Shown here: piece after piece, positions 42,301 through 51,124 of the stretch
Position numbering within the stretch: the stretch's first letter is position 1
How the letters are laid out: each line of letters starts with the position of its first letter
Assembly (NCBI GenBank): GCA_013398055.1
Contig: VZRS01011915.1
Location: 451,860-515,859 of the forward strand
DNA: 64,000 nucleotides
From: Ifrita kowaldi
Lineage: Eukaryota; Chordata; Aves; Passeriformes; Cinclosomatidae
Reading direction: 5' to 3'
The notes under the pieces: generated by a model
What the model saw: only the letters and a program-made list of their open reading frames with translations
The model's database searches: none
What the model was told of the DNA's origin: nothing
Translations under genes and position numbers: made by a program

Positions 42301-45300
42301 CTTCTCGGACTGTGTGGTGCCAAAGGTCAGATGGTTTAAACGTCACAGGTAACTACTCTTTTTATATACACACACAAAAAAGCCTGAAAAACAGGTGGAT
42401 AATGTGTTTTCCCTACAAACGGAAAAAAAAAAAAATTGAAAAAGACCTGCTGAAAACACTTCCTGATGTATGAATCAGAGTCATCATCTTTTTTGCATAT
42501 TAAAGATGTGATTTCTTTTCTAGAATTATGCAGCATGTCATGCTAAAAGTAAATATAAATATTATCTTCTGTAGTGGACCTGAAATGTTACATTGTATAT
42601 GTTTGGAGTTTTTTTACCATAGGCATCTTTACACTTCTAAATGTAGGGTTTCAAATTTCAAGCCCTATGACAAATAAAACATTTATGTATTACAGGTCAT
42701 TTCAGTGCCTATACAAAGGCAGAGAAAGTTGCAGAGCTTGATAATGTCATCCATATATGATAAATCTCCTTAAAGTTACAACATATAAAATTATAATAAA
42801 TATGCTTATATAAGTTTATTTCTTTATTTCAATGCCACAAATCTGTATCAGGATATGTCAGTGAACTGATATGGGATGTAGTGACTTTTTGTGCAAACCA
42901 AAGCACAAAAAACATGAATTAAGAATGACTGAGATCTCAGAAGAAAATCTTCATATGAACCTACTTATACAGATTTATATATTGGAAATAGTGATTCATT
43001 TCAGCTAAGAGTTATGCATTTATTTAAATAATTTTTGTATCAGACCAAGTGATAGTAAAATAATCCCAGAGACTGTGAACACATCCTCAATGCCAGCCAC
43101 TGTCAGGTCAGTCACAGGAGGGGAGCTGTTATTCATGCATTGCCACCACAATACTTCATGATGATGGAGTCCGCCACTACTGTCTGTTGCAACAGTAGAA
43201 ATAAAATATTTGTATTATTTCTGCAAGGTGTTGAAATAATAGCTCAAAGTCTCTTGCAAGTCTTACCTTGCAATAGTAAGAATATTAAAAGACATCTTGT
43301 TCACAAGAAATGCAACAGGGCATTATTTATGAACCTTGATTGCTTCCTGCTTAGCTAAGATATTTCTATGGGAAGTAAAACTCTAAGAATTCTTGTTGAG
43401 ATTAGTATAGGATATTATCTATGAAAGGTCCTATAGGATTTGAAATAAATATCATCTTGGAGATTTTGGCTCTGAGATGTTAAAATCAGAATGTTTTCAT
43501 AAATCACAGTCAGTTACATGAAAATAATTATTTCTTCTGATGTGACTGAATACAGTTGTGTGATAAATTCTAGGAAAGACAAATGTATGACTATGTGTTG
43601 TTGGCAGATATTTCATAGTGGGACCTCTAAGGCAGACAAACCTCAGACCGATATTGTATCTTTTATTTTTCAAAGTTTGTTTTTATGTGACTTTAAAGCT
43701 GTGGTAACTTTCTGATTTGAAATGAAGACTAATGGGATATTCCAGAACATGCAATCACTGGTCTCTATGCAATGCAAAACTATATTTTCATATGTTTCTG
43801 ATAAATGCAAAACTATAGTTTTCATGGGTTTTATGATAGTTTTCAAACACAACACTTAAATAAAATATTTTGTGGCACCTCCTCTACATTAAATATACCA
43901 GATTTTAATTTACATTTGCACATTTTTGAAAGTGTTTTGTATAAACTACAGTGTTTAAGAGCTCATAGATGTGATAGATGCATATACATGATTGATTTAA
44001 ATTGAGATTACCTATTTTGATTCAGAAGCAACCCATTTCTCTGATTACTATGTCTTGACTGCCTTATTCCTGCACATTTGGCTCTAACATAGTGTATTTT
44101 AATTCAGACATTATTAAATAATTATTGTGAGTTCTGTTGGTATTTTAAGGTCTTTATCTATTTCCTTACTTGCATAATATCATTGTGCTGAATAGTTCTT
44201 TTTTACTTGAAGGTGTTATTTCCCATGGGCGATGAGGCAACTCTTTCCTTCTGCTTCCTTGGATGACTGATATTTTATTACATAGATTCCCACAGGCATG
44301 TGATTTGTATGCTAGGATGTATGATTTTCTTTTCTGGGGGTGGGGAAAACTTATGGCAACCAGCAGGGTTTTCTTTGTTCTTCACCAGCCATCCCGTTAA
44401 CACTTGGATCTACGTAACCACATCTAACTGCATCTGCTATGGTTGTGACCAACCTCAGCTATCAGGATTTCATCATCATATCACACCATTAATACCATAA
44501 AAATGGTATTAATTTGGGAGATGCAAGATGAGTTGTTCTGTTGCAGTATAAATTTTAAACAATATGATGCATATCCCTCTTCTATAAGCTAAAAGGAAAC
44601 ACAGGTAAATTCAAACTGATTCTAAATGTATTTTAAAGTTATTCTGGCTGAAATGATAGTGAAAGCCTGATTGCGTGTATTGGTCCATAACAATAACTGC
44701 ACTATATATAAGGCTGTAGAAATGCAAACTAGGTCTATATAAAAAGACAAAAGACTGAAACCCACACTATCATCAGTATTGTAACATTCAATACATGCTT
44801 TACTGATAAATCTGCTTTCCTTTCATAAAATCTTAGACTAACATGAAGCCTCAATTCATAAAGCCAAAACTATAGAATGTGTAAAAGTGACCCAGTAGCA
44901 GCAGGAAATAGGTGTCCTTTCATAAATTAGATGAGTAACTTATTTTCAGTTTAACAGGAGAATATATAAATAAAAAAGATGTTTTTATTTCTATTGTGGC
45001 TGCAGTTTTAATATGTAAGTCATAAGGAGGGCCCTAGAGAACCAAATCTCTTCCCTTGAGTACAACAAAGCATTTAAATTGTTTTTTTGGGCAATCCACC
45101 AAGGGAACAAAGGGGAAAACAAAAAGATTCATTGCCAAATATTAGTTCTCTAAAATACACATGAAATTAAATATATTTGCTGTAACCTTACTCTACATAT
45201 AAGAAAACACTTGATTCCAATTATCCTTCACCTTGGAATAAAAGAAGGACTCTTACATTCAGATAAGCAACAAGACTGTCACCCATGAGATACTGCAGCA

Positions 45301-48300
45301 AGTAATGACATCAGTAATTTAATCAGTGGTGAGGTATTACCAAGTGAAAATATGATTTTCTGTCCTACAGGGGGCTGTTTAGTGATGCGCCAACCAGATG
45401 CTGACAGGTCATGTAACCCACCGTGCAGCCAACCCCACGCTTACTGCAGTGAGGTATGTGCTACTGCATTGGAGCATAGAACACCCCCGTGAGGGCTTCC
45501 CACACATCTCTTGATTACAAAGATTATGCCAACAAAAAGTATTTTCAGAGATTTTACTAGTCACTAATTTGTTAAAATCCACCTCGCATGATTTTCTACC
45601 TTTCAATTAAATGTTAAATAATCTCTGTTGGTATGGCATGAACTTGCATAAAAATATATGAAGAGGTACTCTCCAGGCTAGCACTCATCAAAAAAGTCTT
45701 CTCTTCCAGTCATCCATGATGTTATGCTTTATAGCTCACAGAAAACCTTGTTTTTCTGCTACATGGTGTAAAACACTTGTTCCCTACAGACTAGAACGTG
45801 CAGTTGTGAAGACGGATACACTGAAGTTATGTCCTCTGATGGCACACTCGAACAGTGCACTCTCATCCCAGTGGTGGTGATCCCCACCATGGAGGACAAA
45901 AAGGGAGATGTGAAAACCAGTCGAGCTGTGAACCCTACCCAGCCCTCCAGTAACCAGTCAGGACGAGGAAGGACCTGGTTTCTACAGCCTTTTGGGCCAG
46001 GTGAAGTCATGCAATGAGTTCTTAGTGTTAAGAACTGCTGAAGGGTCTGGCATTTACATTTTTGTGATGCCTAGGAAGACAAGAAAAACCCTTAAGAGTT
46101 CATTTAAGAAGGCAGGCATCTACTGTCACTGAAAACAAAGGAGGAGACATAAGTAAACCTCTAGCCTTCTCACTACTCCATCAGTATATTTAGTGAAATC
46201 TTACATTGCAGATTTCCTTTTAGCCATTCTACCTGTTAAAATTCACATAAGCTATTTGAAATGTGACTTTGGAAGGGAGTTTGCTGCAAAGGTGCAAGCC
46301 AGTATATTAAATTATGGTTTCTCAACCAATAATTCTGTTGACAGGGGAGTGAAAAGGTAGAACTGAAGACTGCAAAGAGTAAAGGCTTCTTAATTTGCAG
46401 CCATAGCATAAGTTGTAGGAAAATATTCAGTATAGGTATGCTAACGCTTTTCTGACATATCCATATTTAAACTAATTTGTCAAATGCTAACCATATTATT
46501 GATAATTAGCACAGGCATGCTCTAAGTCTCTGTGAGCAGTATTTGCTTTTATGATGGACCATGTTCTTTAGAGCTGAGCAAAGACTTATGTGAAAGAGTG
46601 TCGTAAAATGTGAGAGTTATTTCATAAAAATACTTCATAAAGTCCATCGTAATCAGATGTCAGTAAATATTTCCTAGTGCTATTAAATATTTAGATAAAT
46701 AAAACTTTAATTAACAAAATTCTTTCACATAAAGAGATGTGTTGCTTGTCCAAAATATTATTATTATGGAAGAGATAAATTGGTTATCATCTTAAGTTTG
46801 TCTTAAATCACACAGGGCTAAATATACTAATGTATGTATGCATTAGGGTGGTCATTTATTTCTAAAGGGTTTTTGGATGTTTTTAATTGCAGAATCGAAA
46901 GCACTATCTTTACATGCATAATCCATAAGATGTTTCAAGTTGAGGTTTATAACAATATTTCTAATAAGCAGGTTAAATAATGTTTGGGTTAGAAATTAGA
47001 AATACTTATGTTAGATCCCATTAGTCCTACTAGTATTTACTATTATTTGTACTTTGATATTATTTTTGCAATAAAGTGGTCTTTACTCCAAGTACTTTAA
47101 TCAACAATAAAAAATAGAAAACTAAACTTTTCTGGTCCTCTTTTTAAAAACAGCATCTTACCAAATATGTTATTATTTACTCATTTTAGCTAATTCCTGA
47201 AAATGCCAGACTGTGTGTTGTAGCAGCCAGAGTGGCAGCAATAAGCAAATATCAGACAGCCACCTTCAACAGTTTAGGAATGTGGATGCTCATGTGAGTT
47301 CAGGGACGGTTTTGGAGCAAGGTACAGTTGAGAAACTTCATGAAAACTCACCAATTTTACGCAATTTGAGTTAGGAAGGAGACATAGCTCAGTTCAGACA
47401 ATCCCAAACATACTCAATAAAACTAATACTTTATGCAGTGAAGTTAAGAGCAATGTGAGAGAAAGTGAACATTTTCCAATTCACGTGAGATTTAGGCTTG
47501 ATTGTTTTATTTCAGGATTGGATATCCATTGTAAAATTTTGGGTTTACTCTGGCCTGATTATTCCTTTCCTCACAGTTTCTAAGTCTAGATTTAAAATAG
47601 TTCTTTCATTTTCTTCCACAAATTACACTGCAGTTCCAGAAAGGAAGGTATTAAAGCTATCTTCTTCAGTTGTCTGGGCTGAGGTATTACACAAAGAGAT
47701 GAGTCTGAGATGCCAATTCCCTTGTATACTTAGCAATAATCTGTCCAGAGGGAATTCAGAAAGCCTGAGTTAGATGTCAGTAGTTGCATAATAGGAATGA
47801 CCTCATTAACAGAGTTCCTTGCTTTGACAAAAACAAATAAATACATGCACAAGTTATTGCCAGTCTTTTTTTCAAGGAGATGTTACAATTTTAAAATAAG
47901 CCAACCTGAAAATAAACTAAACCTCTTACATTTATCAATGGAAATAAGCCAAGGAGAGAGGAAACTAACCTATTTAGCAGTACTAATGTCTGAATTCCTC
48001 TCATTGATATTATCATATTACAGGACATGTCAGGTCAAATCTACTGTTCCATTAATCTTTAATGGATCAGTTATTTCAGTTATGTAAGTTATTATCAGTT
48101 AAAATGTTTCATTAGGTTGATTAAGGTAACAAAGGTAACTTAAGGTAATGTTTTGATACTGATTAGTCTTGAACAACTTGTCCACATGACTGCAAGACTT
48201 TGCATTGCTACAGACCAGAAAGCCTGAACTTAACTGCACAGCAATGGAGAGCACTACTGGGTAACAAAGTAATCTTAGTCTAACTTCTGTTATTATTATT

Positions 48301-51124
48301 ACTGTGGAAATATGAACTGCATTGATGATGTCTTTTGGTTCTACAGAACTAACAAGAAGCACTAAGTGTTTGGTCAGAAAAATTTTAGCTGTATTTGCTT
48401 ACACTGCCTATATACACAACTTCAACTTGTATCACTTGTAAATGAAATAATTCAGTTTCATAATGATTTTTTCTTATTGTCAAGGAGATGAAGCAAGGCT
48501 AGCCAACCTTCTGGAAAACAATGCTTGCAAAAAGCCATTTAGAAATTTGAAAAATTAGCTGGATAGAAGTAGTGAGTCAAAAAGTATGCACTCATCTTTG
48601 GTTGTGACATGCTCAGTTGGGGCAGAGCAAAACCCCACAGACAAAGCCACATCATTTTTCCCGGTAGACATGGGTGCATCTGAGGCAAGAAGGAGAGTGG
48701 AATGTATGCCTGAGCCTGCAGGGACATCATGTCCAAAATACAAAGTGCACAGGCTGCACATACATACAGCTCTTATTAACAACAAACAGTTGTTTTACTT
48801 ACGAGCATGGGTTGGCTTTTTTTGTGTATTTTTATTCTACGAGGAGAAGTTACTTATAACAACAAAACTTGCATTTGGGTAGGGAAAGATTTTAAAAATA
48901 TTACTTTATGCAGTAGTAAAAGTTGTGTATGTGCAGTTAAGGTATGGATGAGGCATAGCACGCTAAGGGTATTTAAAAACATAAAAGTAAATAGGAAGTA
49001 GAGTAAAACTAACAGGCAGGCAGATTGATTTACCAGAACTAGAATAGAAAGTGATGCTAAATGAGTCTCAGGCTGATGCACTGCCCTGTGATCACACTGA
49101 GGGGTTGCTCACTAGCAGGGGGCCCCAAAGCTGAGTTTCTGGGCACCTCACCTGCTGCCTCTGCCCCACATCTCAGCTCCATTTGAATTATCCTGACTTC
49201 AACTGAAAAGCAGAGCACAGAGAAGTCATTGCTCAGTTATTTAACAATATTTCCTCTGATTAAACTGTAATTGCTAGTGAAGACATTTATTTTGGATTAT
49301 TAAAGTATTTCTATGCTATATCAGAACTAATAATTCAACAAGACTAACTCAAATACTACTGACTAACATTCATTCCTTTTAGATGGGAGGCTGAAGACCT
49401 GGGTTTATGGTGTAGCTGCTGGTGCATTTGTTTTACTCATCTTTATTGTTTCTATGATCTATCTAGCCTGGTGAGTTCCTTAATTATTTATAAAAAAACA
49501 GTCCCCTCACAGACTGTAATGCAAATGTTTACATCTGCTGCTGTAGAAACTGCAGGCACTTCTGTGAACCGCAGTGTTTAATTTCCCATGTCCTTTTGTC
49601 CAAACTCAGGTTGGCAGATTCTGGTTGTACTCTAGATGATGGATAACCACATGCTCTTCTGAGGGTAGAAGAACTTACAAATATGGGGCGGCTTAGTGTA
49701 CAGTTTATTTTTACTCAGCTTATCTCATTTGTTATATACAGTGTCCAGAATAATTTTATTGTGTCTGTATCCCAAAATGCTGAGAGAAATAGCAAGAAAG
49801 AAATTTAGTAACCAGGCAAGTCATATTTTATATTTCACAAGATACAGAGGAACACAACCAGAAAAAATCTGAAAATTTCATCTTTTTAATACATGAAATA
49901 ATATTTTTTTGAAAAGTCACCTTTGAGAATGTGCTCCCTGAAGTTTTCTAGGTCCTGTTTGGAATTTCTGATCCAAATGACTGTACAGGGGAAAGGTGAG
50001 GAAAGTGTGGTCATATACATCAGGCTCCTGGCTGTACTGCATTAGTAGGCATTTGTGGGGCTTCTGGGTATGCTGGACATTCAGTTAACTTTGCCCAAAA
50101 CCTTCATTCTGTCTAGGTAATATAAAAATTCATTTGGGTTTTTGGGATTTTGTTGGTTGGTTGGTTGGTTTTTTGGGGGGTTTAGGGTTTTTTTTTGAGG
50201 AAAAGGAAATCCGCTAGCATTCAACTGCACTGCAGATTATTTGGACTGGAATCTGTGGCTACTGGAAATCATTGTAACAAATGATTTGGTATAAAAGATT
50301 CAGATTTGAGCAGCCTAGGTGACATAGCTGAGATAAGATTTTGGATAAGACTGAGGATGCACAGGCCTGATTTAAAGAAATGCTTATATTACACTCTAAA
50401 AGAAGACAAGTACTAAAGCATGGATAAACATTAATGTTCCTTTGGCCTGGTAATTTTATAAAACTATGTCAAATGGATTGGAAGTACTGCTGGATTAAAA
50501 TCTAATTCAAGGCTAGACAAGGATGTTATGGCTAACAACCATACCTCTGCTGTTAATGACTGGTTTGATTATAACATCTAGAATTAATTGTAGACATTCC
50601 AGCAAGTATAATGAGATAAAGCAAATCAAAAGATGGATCTTTCCTGTGGAAACCCTTGATGTGTCAAGAGCAGTTTAAGATTTGAGTCATATAATTTAAA
50701 AGAACCTGATTGCAGCTTTGATACATGACCAAATATTGCATGGCAGGCTCCGAGTTCTTCTGAAAACTGAGTGATGTTGCAAGAGTACCTGCCAAGGATT
50801 TCATCAAGTCACATCAGCACCATAACAGCTTGTTTCTGAACAACTGAGCTTTGACTTAGATATTGCTTTGGGTTGATGAAGAGATAATTAGTGATCCCAG
50901 TGAATGTTTTAGGCTTATAGATTTTATAAACAAATAACTGAATGCATTATCAACATGCTCATCTTTCATTTAAGAATTAAGTACATTTTTGTATGTTATT
51001 AGTTGCTTGTTCTATTTACAAATTATCTTATTGTTTCAGCAAAAAGCCAAAGAAGCCCCAGAGAAGGCAGAACAACCGACTGAAACCTTTAACCTTGGCT
51101 TATGATGGAGATGCAGACATGTAA
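9130..51124 (+). CDS. THSD7A: THSD7A, 3' half: 17 coding exons to the stop codon
   Basis: THSD7A is a type I membrane glycoprotein of endothelium, neurons and kidney podocytes. It is linked to cell migration and adhesion and is known as an autoantigen in membranous nephropathy. The coding segments are 9130-9324, 11773-12036, 23658-23836, 27664-27669, 28384-28517, 29133-29286, 30104-30245, 30722-30837, 36205-36322, 38110-38255, 38834-39008, 41103-41276, 42253-42348, 45371-45453, 45790-46000, 49383-49470 and 51040-51124. They total 2366 nt, that is 2 nt of a split codon plus 788 codons including TAA. Every boundary is AG/GT and every phase matches its neighbour. Five pairs of TSP1 modules alternate between a WSxWSxC type and a divergent type with CGxG. 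An EGF-like cluster, a stalk, one transmembrane helix and a basic tail ending KPLTLAYDGDADM follow. That tail and the stalk motif TWFLQPFGP identify 7A rather than its paralogue THSD7B. The human protein is about 1657 residues, so roughly its last 787 are here. Confidence 0.96.
9325..11772 (+). other. THSD7A intron (2.4 kb)
   Basis: Bounded by gtaaga and ttctttctag. It contains T-rich runs near 9600-9650 and a 31-bp tandem duplication at 11104-11165. No recognised transposable element or gene. Confidence 0.9.
11104..11165. repeat. 31-bp tandem duplication, two copies
   Basis: The unit at 11104-11134 (starting aaaactaagcaaac) is repeated directly at 11135-11165 with two substitutions. It looks like a local replication-slippage duplication. 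Confidence 0.9.
11773..12036 (+). CDS. THSD7A: THSD7A exon 2: divergent TSP1 module B1
   Basis: This is the longest coding exon in the window (264 nt). It opens with a Lys-rich linker (KSKKKDKC) and contains CPCDKYSAQSVGNWSDC and CGQGYRYQAMACYDQNN. That is the divergent module type, with a long insert between the first cysteines. NWS is an N-glycosylation sequon. It ends one base into a codon (CAT G/gtattt) that is completed by the next exon as Gly. Confidence 0.96.
12037..23657 (+). other. THSD7A intron (11.6 kb)
   Basis: The longest intron in the window. It is AT-rich, with a short (TTTTG)n run near 14997-15018, an (AT)n run near 17706-17721 and one antisense CR1 fragment (about 20283-20443). 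The ORFs in it are short and have no recognised similarity. Confidence 0.9.
20283..20443 (-). mobile_element. CR1 LINE 3' fragment, antisense
   Basis: It begins with 'taaaatcatagaatatcctgag' in reduced form, the reverse complement of a CR1 3' end. It shares near-identical blocks with the copy at 6733-7048 ('agagcattgtccaaa', 'cttcttgaactctgtcagg'), so the two belong to the same CR1 subfamily. It stops after 'gaccacttccctg'. Confidence 0.88.
23658..23836 (+). CDS. THSD7A: THSD7A exon 3: TSP1 module A2
   Basis: Acceptor catacag/GG, donor AATCAG/gtaatt. It encodes CIIPCPSDCKLSEWSNWSRC followed by SKSCGSGVKVRSKWL. WSNW is a tryptophan C-mannosylation motif and CSKSCG fits the O-fucosylation motif CSx(S/T)CG; both are known modifications of TSP1 modules. 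The exon ends on a codon boundary, so an in-frame 6-nt exon can follow. Confidence 0.97.
24122..24418 (+). mobile_element. CR1 LINE 3' end, sense
   Basis: It contains 'aggaagaaattcttcactc', 'ggtaaggcactggaatggg' and 'tcaaggccaggttggatgg'. It terminates in 'attctgtgattctgtga', the tandem octamer that marks the CR1 3' terminus. The copy is 5'-truncated. Confidence 0.92.
25875..26105 (+). mobile_element. Old, degraded CR1-like remnant
   Basis: Phrases such as 'ttccatggccatcatggat', 'aggataaaaagcagtgggc' and 'ggaaaactttctaagagca' match the pattern of ancient CR1 3' regions found across amniotes. The divergence is high and the ends are vague. Subfamily not assigned. Confidence 0.65.
27664..27669 (+). 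CDS. THSD7A: THSD7A exon 4: 6-nt microexon (GCACAG, Ala-Gln)
   Basis: The flanking exons end in AATCAG (Asn-Gln) and begin GTGTATGAG (Val-Tyr-Glu). As I recall the THSD7A protein, Ala-Gln lies between them. The only exact source I see is GCACAG at 27664, preceded by a pyrimidine-rich tract ending tttcttcag and followed by gtaagg, a strong donor. The exon is in frame, so skipping it would cost two residues without shifting the frame. Usage in mRNA cannot be shown from DNA alone. Confidence 0.8.
27670..28383 (+). other. THSD7A intron (0.7 kb)
   Basis: Bounded by gtaagg and gattccag. AT-rich; nothing else recognised. Confidence 0.8.
28384..28517 (+). CDS. THSD7A: THSD7A exon 5: divergent TSP1 module B2
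   Basis: Encodes VYEVVPCHSDCSQYIWVTEP, then WSVCKVT and CGEGVQTRKVR. This is the divergent type with a longer W-to-CG spacing. It ends two bases into an Arg codon (AG/gtaaaa), which the next exon completes with G. Confidence 0.96.
28518..29132 (+). other. THSD7A intron (0.6 kb)
   Basis: Bounded by gtaaaa and cttttttccag. AT-rich; no other feature recognised. Confidence 0.9.
29133..29286 (+). CDS. THSD7A: THSD7A exon 6: end of B2 and start of module A3
   Basis: Contains YLCDPEEMPLGARKCTLPC, which closes the previous module, then EDCVMSEWGSWSQCSL. WGSW is a C-mannosylation motif. The donor is CCTTG/gtaaga on a codon boundary. The remaining cysteines of the module are in the next exon. Confidence 0.96.
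29287..30103 (+). other. THSD7A intron (0.8 kb)
   Basis: Bounded by gtaaga and tactttcaag. Nothing else recognised. Confidence 0.9.
30104..30245 (+). CDS. THSD7A: THSD7A exon 7: rest of module A3
   Basis: Begins PCNGSSVRERSAESL and ends with NKNCYHYDYNVT, joining exon 8 in a split Asp codon. NVT is an N-glycosylation sequon. The first cysteine here pairs with the W-rich strand in exon 6, so the module is split over an intron. Confidence 0.96.
30246..30721 (+). other. THSD7A intron (0.5 kb)
   Basis: Bounded by gtattt and cctttgcag. Nothing else recognised. Confidence 0.9.
30722..30837 (+). CDS. THSD7A: THSD7A exon 8: divergent TSP1 module B3
   Basis: Encodes DWSTCQLSEKAVCGSGIKTR and then MLDCVRSDGKSVDLKYCEE. 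The donor GAG/gtgagt is on a codon boundary and the frame continues into exon 9 as LGLEK. Confidence 0.96.
31936..32085 (-). mobile_element. CR1 LINE 3' fragment, antisense
   Basis: 'cacagaatcatgaaatggct' followed by 'taggttggaagggatctta' is the reverse complement of a CR1 3' end. 'agggatgggacacccag' matches a more internal part. A short internal duplication (ttaaagatcatcacc / ttaaagatca) is present. Edges approximate. Confidence 0.85.
35197..35262 (-). mobile_element. Old CR1-type remnant, antisense
   Basis: 'aagaacatagaaatggctgt' and 'ccaggatcagatcaaagg' resemble the widespread old amniote repeat that reads 'agaacataagaatggcc...gggtcagaccaaagg'. Only about 65 bp remain. Confidence 0.65.
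35544..35599. repeat. (ATAGA)n pentanucleotide microsatellite, about 11 copies
   Basis: A pure run of the unit 'ataga' with no interruption through most of its length. Purity suggests it is young and probably variable in length. It also makes a spurious repetitive ORF on the minus strand. Confidence 0.97.
36205..36322 (+). CDS. THSD7A: THSD7A exon 9: module A4 start
   Basis: Encodes LGLEKTWQMNMSCVVECPVN and then CQLSDWSTWSECSQTCGLT. NMS is a glycosylation sequon, WSTW a C-mannosylation motif, and CSQTCG fits the O-fucosylation motif. The donor ACAG/gtcagt splits a Gly codon. Confidence 0.97.
36323..38109 (+). other. THSD7A intron (1.8 kb)
   Basis: Bounded by gtcagt and tgttacag. Nothing else recognised. 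Confidence 0.9.
38110..38255 (+). CDS. THSD7A: THSD7A exon 10: end of A4 and start of B4
   Basis: Encodes KMIRRRTINQPFQGDGRPCP, closing A4 with its R-rich strand, then CYRWQYGQWSACKVE at the start of the divergent module. The donor GAG/gtaaaa is on a codon boundary. Confidence 0.96.
38256..38833 (+). other. THSD7A intron (0.6 kb)
   Basis: Bounded by gtaaaa and ttctgtag. Nothing else recognised. Confidence 0.9.
38834..39008 (+). CDS. THSD7A: THSD7A exon 11: rest of module B4
   Basis: Encodes DAQCGEGTRVRNISCVV, an acidic stretch around DEEFCGEIEPIIDG, and CTFPCP. NIS is a glycosylation sequon. It ends one base into a Gly codon (CCAG/gtaaca). Confidence 0.96.
39009..41102 (+). other. THSD7A intron (2.1 kb)
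   Basis: Bounded by gtaaca and ttcgacag. AT-rich; nothing else recognised. Confidence 0.9.
41103..41276 (+). CDS. THSD7A: THSD7A exon 12: module A5
   Basis: Encodes GDCYLREWSEWSLCQLTC, then GEDLGFGGIQVRSRAV and a closing CPEQALETRPCN. WSEW is a C-mannosylation motif. The loop between CQLTC and the R-strand is longer than in other A modules. The donor AATG/gtaagc splits an Asp codon. Confidence 0.97.
41277..42252 (+). other. THSD7A intron (1.0 kb)
   Basis: Bounded by gtaagc and tctgtgcag. A slightly GC-richer patch near 41800-42110 was not assigned. Confidence 0.9.
42253..42348 (+). CDS. THSD7A: THSD7A exon 13: divergent module B5
   Basis: Encodes DGQCYEYKWMASPWKGSSRT and VWCQRSDGLNVT. NVT is a glycosylation sequon. 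The second tryptophan region reads SPWKGSSRTVWC, the most divergent TSP1 core in this window. It ends in a split Gly codon. Confidence 0.96.
42349..45370 (+). other. THSD7A intron (3.0 kb)
   Basis: AT-rich. Contains a direct repeat of about 20 bp (43772-43791 and 43804-43824) and a perfect 11-bp inverted repeat at 44488-44513. No transposable element recognised. Confidence 0.9.
44488..44513. other. Perfect 11-bp inverted repeat with AAAA loop
   Basis: ATTAATACCAT at 44488-44498 and ATGGTATTAAT at 44503-44513 are exact reverse complements around AAAA. Role unknown; it lies inside an intron. Confidence 0.9.
45371..45453 (+). CDS. THSD7A: THSD7A exon 14: end of B5 and start of EGF-like cluster
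   Basis: Encodes GCLVMRQPDADRSCNPPC followed by SQPHAYCSE. The donor GAG/gtatgt is on a codon boundary. Confidence 0.96.
45454..45789 (+). other. THSD7A intron (0.3 kb)
   Basis: Bounded by gtatgt and tccctacag. Nothing else recognised. Confidence 0.9.
45790..46000 (+). CDS. THSD7A: THSD7A exon 15: EGF-like cluster and juxtamembrane stalk
   Basis: Begins TRTCSCEDGYTEVMSSDG, ending the EGF-like cysteine set with LEQC. A stalk without cysteines follows: VVVIPTMEDKKGDVKTSRAV, then a Pro/Ser/Asn-rich part and RTWFLQPFGP. The donor CCAG/gtgaag has A at +5 and so is weaker than the others. Unspliced, the frame stops at TGA 46015-46017. Confidence 0.96.
46001..49382 (+). other. THSD7A intron (3.4 kb)
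   Basis: AT-rich, with an in-frame stop 15 nt in and AATAAA hexamers at 46698-46703 and 47070-47075. The latter is followed by a GT-rich stretch. No transposable element recognised. Confidence 0.9.
49383..49470 (+). CDS. THSD7A: THSD7A exon 16: transmembrane helix
   Basis: Encodes DGRLKTW, then a hydrophobic run VYGVAAGAFVLLIFIVSMIY that is long enough to span the membrane. A cysteine codon follows, split by the intron (TG/gtgagt). The order ectodomain, helix, basic tail makes it a type I membrane protein. Confidence 0.97.
49471..51039 (+). other. THSD7A last intron (1.6 kb)
   Basis: Bounded by gtgagt and ttgtttcag. Contains a G/T-only low-complexity tract at about 50134-50197. Confidence 0.9.
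50134..50197. repeat. G/T-rich low-complexity tract with (GGTT)n
   Basis: About 4.5 copies of ggtt at 50152-50170 sit among runs of G and T, including a run of six G. Probably simple-repeat expansion. Confidence 0.85.
51040..51124 (+). CDS. THSD7A: THSD7A last coding exon: cytoplasmic tail and stop
   Basis: Completes the split Cys codon, then encodes KKPKKPQRRQNNR, a basic segment next to the membrane that fits the positive-inside rule. It ends KPLTLAYDGDADM and TAA at 51122-51124. The tail is about 28 residues with no recognised catalytic motif. Confidence 0.98.

Noticed and set aside
9130..51124. Assignment to the paralogue THSD7B
   Set aside because: The stalk motif TWFLQPFGP and the tail KPLTLAYDGDADM fit THSD7A as I recall it.
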